A DNA stretch of 64,000 nucleotides from Sipunculus nudus. Its lineage: Eukaryota > Annelida > Sipuncula > Golfingiida > Sipunculidae. The position numbers were made by a program, and so were the translations under genes. Below, one piece after another: positions 50,101 to 62,100 of this stretch. The notes beneath the pieces were generated by a model. That model saw only the letters and a program-made list of their open reading frames with translations, searched no databases and had not been told where the DNA came from. Positions within the stretch are counted from its first letter, which is position 1, and every line of letters begins with the position of its first letter. The stretch lies in assembly GCA_026874595.1 (NCBI GenBank), contig CM049321.1, forward strand, positions 47,607,797-47,671,796, given 5' to 3'.

Positions 50101-53100
50101 GAGGAAGTGTGTGATATTGCCCTGTCACATGGTCAGAAACAGAAATGTAATTCCGGAGATGTACATATACTTAGTTAATTAAAAATTGGAGGCAGTTACC
50201 TCATACAAAAAAATATATATTTTTAAAAATCATTACAATTTAAGAAGGGTCCAGGATACATCGTATGAGTGGAAATTCTTGTTTATAATAGTAAGATAAT
50301 AAAAAAGATTGGTTACATACTCATAGTACCTGAATTAAACTTTGACTTTCAGTAATATAAAACACCTGCTGATAGAGATGTCAAACACTATAAATGATTG
50401 CTCACCTTTGTCAAACACTATAAATGATTGCTCACCTGTGAAGGTGGGGTGTCTTATTCCATAAGGTTTTATTTTTGTGATAATTTTTATTTTGCAAATT
50501 TTATGATTTTGAAAACTTTGTGTACAAAAAGCTGACCACAGTAATGTCACATAGCTTGAGGAGAGAATACATAGTTTGCAAGCCAGGCTTGGGTCAAGTA
50601 CATATACTTGTACTTGGCACTTGTAACAGTTTCATTCCCAGTTGGTAAACCAGATATATACAGTGTTTATTATCCATAATAAAAGAACATCCAGAACATC
50701 CTTTTTGACCTGAATGAACTTTATGAAATAAGTACTTGTACTTAAGTACAGACACTTGTTCTTGTACTCAAGTACACCTAAAAATTTCTGTAGTTGTACA
50801 AGGACTTGTATTTGTCAACAGCAGAGGTACTTGTACTGAAGTTCAGACCCCCTGTACTTGACTTAAGCCTGTAGCAAGCACAATTAAGGTTTATATGGAT
50901 GCCAGTATATATAAACGGGAGATCATTTATGCTCAAAGTAACATATTAATTCATCAGCTCAACCAGTGAAAGAAATCATAAGACTGGGCTGATGTTTTCC
51001 ACATAAGATTATTGTAATCCCAGTCTACCCCTTTGACTCACAAAATGGTTGTAAAAATGTTCAGGCAATGCTCATATATTAAACAGGCTTATTCCGATAT
51101 ATCTGACATCTATAAACTAATGATAATCTCTTGAATTTTTTATAAAAATCAACCAGAAAACCCAATCGCACACAGGCAGATTGTTTTGTTCATATCCATG
51201 TGTTTGTAATGTCAGGGACTGCCAAAGTATTCTAAACACATTCAACAAGGACATCTGTCCACAAGTCAGGCAACCAGTAATTAGCAAATGGTGTTTTGCA
51301 ACTATTGACCATTTCACTTCCACATATATGCAACCAACCCCCTCTGGTTACTGTTTGTCCACATTGCTGTGTATACTAACAGCTTGTTGATAAACAAGCT
51401 CGTATATACAACACAGAGGCTTTATATGAACTTTTCGTGACAGGAATTACTTAGATTTCACCAGTGTGTACACAGAATAAGCTAGAAATAAAAAATCCTA
51501 TAGTGAAGGTAGGCTTCAAGAGGTTTTGGGCATTGGCACCTGGCTGTCTTAATGTTATGTCATACAGCACTGATGAATAATTTTTCATTTTCTTTTTACA
51601 GGAGTACTGTGGTTGCTTTTTTGTACGCAAGGGTTTTAATTTTTGTGATATTCGTGAATATGAAACCCTCGGAAATAATATGCCCAACCAAGTAAGGGGA
51701 AAAAGATGGGATGACACGACTGCACAAATGAAATAGTTATCAAACTTTGAAAAAAATGGTTAATTAATCAGTACCCTAATCTATGCATGGTATCGGAACC
51801 AGGGATGTCTGACACAGGGCAAAATATAATGATTGTGACAGGAATGAGTGAGGTAATGAGGATTAATTTTAATTTTATAATTAATATAAATACTGCCTTA
51901 CATAGATTCTATAGACTATGGCGCAATCGCGAAAATGACACCTTCGCAAAATGTTTAAAATGAAGAAATCACGAAATTTCAGTCTCGCGAATATAAAGCC
52001 AACCACAGTAACTTATAACCAAACAGGAGTAGCCCTTGCTTCCTGACGGTGTTGCTTTTATAATATATTCCACATGGTTTTAGTGGTTACATTCAGGCCT
52101 ACCAACTGTTTTGTTTGTCTTTCTAAAAAGCATTTTAGAAAACATCTCTTGAAACAAGTTTTTAATCAGTTTTGGTTTAAAACTTTGAAACACAAGTTAA
52201 TTCACTGTATGAATGTAAATATATAGTATTTTTCTGCAGCTTTACCCTACGATCTACAGTGGCGTAGCAGGGGGGGGGATACACAACTGGAGTAATATTT
52301 TGGTATGGTTCATTCTGTCCTCTGGCAGTTGACATAAGAAAATAACCCCCATTGCAACAAACAATAGCAGTTGTAAGTACACAGTAATAAAAAGACATAG
52401 AAGACTGACTCATTACTCTTTTAAACCTCTTAGCACAATATTCCACTTACACATTGTCAGTCAAATATAATCAAATTAACAGAAACAAAATGCGATTAAA
52501 GAATATGTTCTTAACATTTATTATACATGACCAGGTTAACAAACAGAAACTTGTGACGTCTTATGTGCACTTCCACCCACTGCGTATCTACACACAACAG
52601 GGTCTCTCTGAACTACAAACTGAATCTCTGATACCAGGTTTCTTCACATTTTAATATTTCATTTAAATAACCCATGACAATGCCGAATCTTAAAATATTA
52701 AGAAAAACTCAATAGTTAGCCTGAACATTAATTAAAATATACCTCTGAATGCACTAGATTCCGTACTTCATAACAGATACATATATTTACCATGAATTAC
52801 TTACAAAAAGAAGCAATTTTCAAGAAACAAGATACAGTTTCTCCTGCTCGTTAAACATCTAAAATGGCTATTGACTCGCATGCATCAAAGTATAAGATTA
52901 ACCATTTCATAAGTGATGAACAAATGACAACTTACGAATGTCATGACAGTGGTAGGGCTAAACCATGTTTCCTCCTTTGAAACACTCAGGAGTACCCAAG
53001 AAATCTTTATATATCTGTAATCCAGCAATAAATATACAAGGCATAAATCTGCTAATCCAACTTGTAAAAAGTTACGGCGGAAGTAGCTAAGTCTTGCACA

Positions 53101-56100
53101 TTGGCATTTCCCGATCTAATAGATAAACTACTGGTGGGCTATTCCGCAAAAAGAAAAGGACTGTTCCACAATATGGATAATTAAGCATACTATGGACACC
53201 CGTCACATTAATATATTATATAAATATGCATCAGTTGCCTTTGCCAGATCATGACTTGAGCCAACTCCCCTTCCTTAATCCTTGCACAGCCCCTGATCGA
53301 GTTTGAATATTTTTACCTGAATTGAATAAGTCAAATATCACAAGTATTATAGTAATTTAGGGATAAAAAGCTGCTAATTATATTGCATAATGGAGAAAAT
53401 GGGATGTCATATTCCATGATGGTATCATAACATGAATTATGATTTAATACAAATAATCTATGAATAGCCAAAAAGGCATTCAGGGGTTAATAATACTTGC
53501 TACAGGTAAATGTTCTGAACAAATATTAATTGCAATTACATGCTCATGGGTGATAATAAGTAATTCATGATATATGTTGATTTATATAATTGACCAATCA
53601 CCTTTCAGTCATACAGTGGACTGCGGGCCCAGGACCTGCAGGAGGCTAAGGATCAGCTGTTGGTTGAGACGTCAGACATGTTGAGGGTCCCACTGTTCAC
53701 AGCAGAGGCTCTGCTCCGTAACCATGGTCAGTATCACCATGAGAATACATTTATTCTGCTTCCATGGCAACAATTTTGTTTCTTTCCCTGACTGCATTGC
53801 AAAATGTTAGTATGAGTAAGACAAAACATGAATTTTACTGTTTTCATGGCTTTTCATTTGAGTTTCCCTCTTTAAGCTTGAAAATATATTTTTTACTGAA
53901 ACCATGAACATATAATTCATTAATTGTTTGAATTGAAATGATAGGGCATTCTGTGTGTCATGATGGCTGTCAGGCTAATCAAAAATCACCATCAATACCA
54001 TTGTGTGATAACACTGTACTGGGGACGAAAAATGTTTTGATTGTGCACAGTATAAAAGAACATCACATTAAGATCTTGAGGTACCTATTACTGTCCCTCG
54101 GGGGCAGAGCACTTGACTCAAACCTGGAAGGTTGTGAGTTCAAAACTCAGCCAAGAGCAGTGAGATTTTCATGGCCGGCCCAAACCCAGGGTGAGTGCTC
54201 TGCAGACTACATGAGAAGGCTGTGACCCACAGCCGTATATCACTCACAAAGGATGGTGTCTTTGGAAGGTTTCTTGATGTTATGACCCAGCAGTGGGGAC
54301 CCAGGATCTGCAGGTGCAGTATACACTGGGCCTGGGTGACAGTAGGATATAAAAATGACAGGAAGTGAGTGCTGCCACTCTGTCACGTAATCCCAAACCA
54401 AATGGAACTCTGCAGATGTAAATACTTAGCTTAAGAATTAAATAAGCCAGCATTAAAAAAATGGAGGCGGTTCCATCCAACAAAAAATCTCACTTAGGCC
54501 AAAATAAAAAAAGGTATGGTTCTCAGGCACTTTTTTTCAGAAATCAATGCGGGCGGGCGGGTTTTTTATATTTAATGTTTGGTATGTTTCGATAAAAATG
54601 TCAAATGATAAGGGAAAAGCATGATAATAACAGATTTATTTTCCTAAACAAGTAAAAGCACTACATAATAAAGGAAATTGTATGATTTTATCTTCTTGGA
54701 AGAAATGTCCGAGCGGCTGCAGCTCATAATTGGTAAGTTTCTATTAAAAATCTAAATAAAAATTTTTGATGTGGGGGTTTAAAATTGATGCGGGCGGTGC
54801 CTGAGAACCATACCTTTTATTTTTTTTGGCCTTATATAAGCAGATTGATATATACAAATACTTATCCTTTCAGAGTGGTCTCGTGAAGTTTTATTGGAGG
54901 CCTGGATGGAGGATCCCATCGCCTGTTGTGAAAAGAGTGGGGTGCTGCCCCCTGCCAGCCTTTTTGAGAACCAGAACAAGCCAGGTCCAAGTCTTATGTG
55001 TGAGATAGAACTGGCCACGCCCACCTGTTCGTACATGCCGTCAAATGACATCATAGTGAGTATATAGATATAAACTTACTCAGGTGGATTCATTTTATCC
55101 AGTGGTCATATATGGTAATTATATTGGCTTTTATTCAGTAGATTGTTTTCTTCATAAATTTAGTACTTCTGCCTAACTCACTAAATCCATGCTGAATGGA
55201 TATTGTGTTCTTGAAAAACTTTGGATTAAAGGGCTTGGAAAGAAAATTATTGCTAAAAAAATGATTTTGTTAATAAGACACCCAATACAGTAGCTTCATT
55301 GGAGATGATATTGAGAAAAAATGTTCATCATCCAGTTAGTATGAAGAAGTAGTTCAAATGTAAATCATACCTGACTTTATTTATAGGTTTCCACTGTTTT
55401 TTCCATGCTATTTCTCTTACTTTTACCAGATATTTTCTCTGTTTTAGTGTGACATTTGTGCTGGGATAATTTCTCCAAGTGATGAGCCGGTGTCCATCGC
55501 ATGTGACCACCAGTTCTGCCGGACATGCTGGGAAAGGTATGTACCAGTGTATAGTTTGTAAATCTAAGCCGTACTGTAGGTAAGTTTTTATTTACAGTAA
55601 AAGTCTCAGAATTTCAACTGTTAATTCAAATCATTATCTTGAACCAAAACTTGATTATCAAATAATCTGTTGCAGTAAATGTGACAAAGATATTATTTTT
55701 CTGAACTAAGGTAAGAAAGTGAGAGGGATTTGCCAGTTTCACATGTAGCTGAGTCACCTACTAATATACTAATAACATTAGTGTGAACTAATCCAGACTT
55801 TCCTGTCCTAGTAATATGAATATAATTATTAAATAAGATTAAGTGTACCTATCATAAAGGTGCCCATTCACCTACCTTTTGTGATTTCTGGCTTCCTCTG
55901 TGTATATATTAATGATCTAAGGGAAATTTCGGTTGTGAAAAATTCATTTAACGCCTTCGAGAAGAATGTATGATTTTATTTATCAACAACATGTTTGTAA
56001 ACACAGCAATGTTGACAAACGGGAAAAACATGTAACCTAAGGTGGTAGGTTGCAAATATGTGTAGGTAGAAAGGTCACTTAATGCAAAACCCCATTTGCA

Positions 56101-59100
56101 AAGCTCTGGTTTATTTGACTTGATGCCAGATGCCCTTGTTGAATTTGTTTTGATTATTTTGGCAGGCCCCCACATATTATAAACCCATTGATACAAACTA
56201 AACAAGCAGCCTGTGTGTGGTGATATCCACGTTTGCTAGCCTATTTTTGTAAAAGCTCCAAAGGATTACTTTTAGTTTATTGAGGTCAGGTAGGTAAATA
56301 GGCCCCTTTAATGGTGATATGATACTGAATGGTCTGGTATTTCTACACTGTTGAATACACTGTACATCTCTCATGCCTTGACTGATATATTATTGAATAC
56401 AATATATGATCCAATAGAGTAAGTAATGAGGGAAAGGACAGGAAGTCAGTTATGATGCTAACAAATTGTTACATTAACAGTTTAACCACCCTTCTACCAA
56501 ATACTGTTTCTTCTTGATATGAACCTCTTCCTTATGCTTAAAAAATATATCTTATTCAGTGAAGTCCTTACCCCAAAAATCTGTGACACAGATGTTTATG
56601 TCATCCCTTTGCCAAAAGAAATCCTTTTATTTTCCATTGATTTATTAACTATTGAAATATAATGCTTTTCCATTTTTTTTCACATATATAGCTATACTAA
56701 AGCTGAAAGCCACTGAAATGCCAGTGACCTTCCAGTTTAATTTGATTGAAAATTGATTTGAAATCCATTAATATATACAAAATATGTAAATGAGATACAC
56801 CATTACTATGATGTCATAAATAAATGGAATTTCAATTGTTTGTTATCGCTATGTCAGTTACTAAAAATAGAAAAATGTTTATTAAAAAGAATTCCAATAG
56901 TTAAATTCTGCAGAGAAAATGGCTTTTGAATGTAATTTTAATGACCCATATGACAATTTTGTAGTGTTATAATATTGGTAAATGTGTTTTTGGAGGCAGG
57001 ATTTCCTTATAGTACAGTAACACAGGATTTTATTTTGCAAAGTGGTCAGAGATTAAATTAGTTTATCCTTTCAGTCAGCAATATAAGTACAAAGACTAAT
57101 ATTTGACATCAGTACTTGTCACACAGAAACATTCTTGTTTCATTCACATTGTCTCAAAAGATTCACAAATTTGTTTTTAAGCAACAGTGGTTTATTTGAA
57201 CCAGTTGAATACATGTGCAAAGTGTATCTAGTTGAATGACTATAACACAATAAACATCACTTTTACTAGTAAACTTGCCTAAAATGAACAAGTGACCAAA
57301 GGGTCATGACGCTCAGCTGAAGACTTTGGTCACATGACCCTGCATGTGCATCTGGAAGTCAAGACCACCAACATAGTTTCCTTGAAACAATTCTGGTTTT
57401 ACATATTTGAGCAGACTATAATCACCCTCTGCACTACATTTTTAGCTCAGCTGACTTTCAGTCATGCTGGGCTATAGCGATGGGTCTTTGTCTGTCGTCC
57501 TTCCGTCTGTCTGTCCGGCCGGCCATCCCTCCGTTAGCAGGGCACAAATCTTAACTGCAGGGGCTAGGGCCATGAACCCTATGCAGTCTTAGAGGTTATA
57601 AAAAGATCTCCTTGCAAACCTGAAATTAGGTCACTGCAACCTATATTCTCGAAGTTATGGGGTGTGTTTGCATCCCCCAGAAATAACTCTTTGAGACAAA
57701 ATTTTCATCCCAAACCTTCCATCTTTCACATACAGCTCACCTACCAACAGGGGAAGAACCATAATTTTTGTTAGGTCAAAAGGTCAAAGGTCAAGGTCAC
57801 AGGAGCCTCTTCTTTGAAAAGCCTGTGGATGCATTTTGAGCCAACCCTTTCATCCCAATTCTTTGATTTTTCACATATAGCTCACCTACTAAGTTGGAGA
57901 AGAATCCTATAGATTTTGAGGTCACAAGGTCAAAAGTCAGGGTAACAGGATCCACTTCTTTGAAAAGGTTGTGGACACATTTCAAGCTAGACTTTTCATT
58001 CCAAACCTTCCAGCACTGATATGGCTTCTCTGCCAACAGGGGAAAAGACCTGTTGATTTTGAGGTCAAAGGTCAAGTTCACAGCACCCACTTCTTGCGTG
58101 GAGTCATTTTCAGGCAAACTTTTCAATCTGTACCTTCCATCTGTCATATATGGCTTACCTACCAATAAGGGAAGAAGCCTATTGATGTTGAGGTCAAAAA
58201 GTCAAAGGTCAAGGTCACAATATTTAATTGTTCTAAATGCTTGTGAGCATATTTCAAGTGTAACTGTTCAACCCAAACCTTCAGTCTTTCACATATGCCA
58301 CATCTATGCATCACTCAGTTTGACTCAAACTTCATATTAATGGTCTTTTTGCTTGAATAAATAACTTATTGATTTTGGGGTCAGCTGGTCAGCAGGTTAA
58401 AGGTTGCAGGTCAAAGTTATTCACCCATTGGTTGCCAAGTAATTACACCAGATTTAAGTGGTTAGTAGTTACCCATCATTTAGAAAGAATCCAGTTGATA
58501 TATGGGCAAAAGGCCAAGGTCATAGGTCAGGGATGTTCACAATTACTTATTTTATAGACCATCTCTATTTTTCTTGTATATATAACCATCCCACTCCAGC
58601 TGGTACATCTCCCTGTGTGGCTGTAATTGTGAGTGACACTGGTGACATATGACTCCCTTTTGTATCAGCCTATTAAGTGATAAGGCTCAGTGATAAGTAC
58701 CTCGTTACTTCATAACAAAAACACTGTTGTCAGAATGCTTCAGCCAGGCATTAAGACTATGAGAGTATAGTATTAAGGTTTAGCTACTGATTTATAAGAT
58801 GATGGGAACATTTTGCAGTTTATTTTATGGAATCCTAGCAATAAACTTAGTTTCCTAGATATCTGAATATTTTAATATATATCACCACATATAAAAGCAA
58901 GTGTTTGTTCTCATAATATGTGGATGTGTACCTTGATTTAGGATGGCTTTTTGTTTTATTTCAAGACTCTTAGTCATGCTTTCTGCATTTCTTTTCTTTC
59001 AGGTTTGGCAGTTTACCTACCCTGCTGACCCCATTGAAAAGCAGAGTGATAATAAAAAATATTGGACTTACACTTTTTACAAGTGCATATCTATAAATCT

Positions 59101-62100
59101 GATATGAGGGCCTGGACATGCCTTTTGAATTATTTTGGGCATTCATTACTGGATAATTTGCCCAAGTTTGGTCTCTTATTGGAGAATGTGGGATATCAAA
59201 TGTCATACTTGTCAGAAATCCATAATGTCTGCCAGTTAGCCACCTTAGAAATTCTTTCTTCACTGCAGTTTCAGTAATTTTTCTTTAATGTTTGGTCCGA
59301 TTTAGAGAATTTTTGTTGTCTGATTTCAGACTTGTCAGAAGTCCAATATGGCCACCAGGCAACCATCTTTTAATTCCTTTTGATCATATTATCTCAAGAA
59401 CAGTTAAAGTGAATGCAGTTGGATGTATATTTATGTAATCTTGTAAAGGATTGGGTCAAATATTTCTGAATAAATATTACCATCATTTATAAAAGTGCAG
59501 TACAGTTGGCTTGTATTGAATAAAAATTCATACAGAAGCACCTGTTTCTCAATAATTCTTGCATGTATTTCCTTGATTTTTGCTATATATTTTGATCTTA
59601 TATTTTCCCTTTGTGGTGTTCCTTTGAGACTGACACGTTTCAAGCAAGCTGTTGGAATAGTTTCTGATAGCTTAACAATCATGCATTTTCCTCAGACCAT
59701 CAATTCACTGTGTTTTAACCAGACATAGGTGATATATATTTCTGTTGTCATAGAAAATTTTCAACAAATTGGCAAATTGGTTCTTCAAAATTTGACTGGA
59801 AGTTGTGAATCTCAGTCCATGATGTCAAAGGTCATGCTTGGCAGCTGAGCGTCATGACCCATGGGTCACTTGTTAACTATGCTACTGGTGTATTTAGAAG
59901 CCATGTTGCATTGTGGGGGTCAGATTGTGATGCCCATAAACCCTAAACAGCAAAGTTGTACTCTTGTGAGATCATTCAACTACTGTACTTATTGCAGATA
60001 CCTCTCAGGGAAGATCACAGAGGGCGACGCCCACAACATCACCTGTCCTGGCTACGAGTGTACTAAACTAGTCCCGGTGGAAATCATCGAAACCCTGGTG
60101 TCACGGGACATGGCCCGGCGATATCTACAGTTTGACATCAAGGTAACACTGCTTCATCAACATATTTCAGTATCTCCTTATATATCATGCAGGGGTAAGC
60201 TACTTATGCAGTAGTGTATAAAAATGCAGTGCAGTCATCTCAGATCTCATTTTGTGTAACCGAGCTTTGTATGGCAAGATTTTCTAGGTAAGAACACCTT
60301 AATCAGACCAATGAGAGCGTGGTATCATATTGTGCATCCAGCTCCATATTTGTACCATGCAACACGCTCTCTCGCTGGTCTGATTCTTGGCCCTGCGCAG
60401 GTGTTGCATGGATCAACAATACTGTTTTGATTGTGTGTGTTGTTTCAGGCATTTGTAGACAGTACTCCTTAGATAAATTTATTGCAAATTAAGAAAATGT
60501 TAGATTGGGTAGATTATAATCTACAAATAGTTGATTTTATATTTGCATGTTTTCTCAGGCCTTTGTAGACAGTAATGCCTAAGGGACAGTCATCCTAACA
60601 TTAATTTACTGCAAATTAAGAATATTTTAAATTGATTGATTATAATGTGAAACAGTTGATTTCATATTTGCATGTTTTCTCAGGCCTTTGTAGACAGTAA
60701 CCCTAACATCAAGTGGTGTCCGTACCCTGGGTGCGGTCGTGCCGTGAGACTACCTGAGGGGGAGAACCCCACATCACCCACATTGCTAGGGGCAGCAGCA
60801 GGCACATGGGGTGTTGCCACGGATACCTCAAGGGCAGTGGATTGTGGGAATGGACATTATTATTGTTGGTAGGTTTTAGTTCAGCTGACTAAAAGTCATC
60901 TGAACTATAGCTGTCACTCTTTTTTATGTGTCTGTCCCGCAATCCTTAAACATGGCTCAAATTGTAACAGCTGGATCTAGAATCTTCTAACTTGAAATCC
61001 AGAGAGGTCTATGAAAAATCTCCTTGGAAACCTGAAATAAGATATCAGTTACACATATCCTTCATGCTATGGAGCTCGTAAGTGCCCCCCCCCCCCCCCC
61101 CCCGAATAATTAAAAATTGGATACAAAACCTCCAGTATTCGAATTACTAATGCATTGATCATCATGATTCATGCGTTAGACTGGCACATTTTGAAAACCA
61201 GTAGACCTACAAATCCAAAATTTGGCATACTGTTAGAAGTCCCCAAGATCTCCTACCAGAATGAAAACTGGGTTGCGACATCGTTCCTTTGAGAAATTAA
61301 GGAAAAACCTCAATTTTCCATTAAAAACCTATTACAGTAGAGTGACATTTTTTCAAATGCTGAATTTCCGAAAATTTGTTTTTCCAAAATTTTAAAATGT
61401 GGAACCGAAAATTTAACCCTATTTACAAAATATTTTTCAAGTGTGTGTGACCTTAAAGAAACTAACTGAGCTTCACCAATGGTGATGTCATCTGACCTTT
61501 CCCTCCACTGAATTTGTTGTAAAAAGGGCACGTATGTATCCTAAAAACAGGTCAGACTGATCTTTATCAATCAAGCTCTGCAATAAATGCAATATGTCAG
61601 TTACATAGGTCAAAAAGAAACACGGTGTTCCCTCAGTAAAATGGCAATAAATAAATCATTAATTATCGCATGATCTTGCCTCTTGACCCCTGACCAATTT
61701 TTTTAAAAATTTGTTTTTCAGAAAAACGGCGCTCTACGATATTACATTTCAGAAATGCCTAATATCAAAACCACTCATCTGTTTTTCTCTATATTTACAA
61801 TAAATATTCCCTCATATAGTTTCTATATATATGTCAGAAATTAAGTCAGTATCCCTAAATTCATAAAAAAGGTATGGGCCCAAATATAATGCACTTTGTA
61901 GAAAAATCAGGGAAGATATTTACGCACAACTTGATTAGGGTTAAAGCTAGAGACTTTTTTTCAGGTATATAAATTTATTAACGCATAAACACATTTAGGC
62001 ACAACAATCCTTTGATGATTAATTAATTTGCTGGATCAAAACACACCTTGACCAAACGAGTGATCCTTACAGTCATCAATCTCACTAGAATGGTTTGTGG

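Noticed and set aside
53938-54225. A 95-residue plus-strand frame in ANKIB1 intron 6
   Set aside because: It overlaps the head of the tRNA-derived SINE, with no homologue recognised and no splice support.
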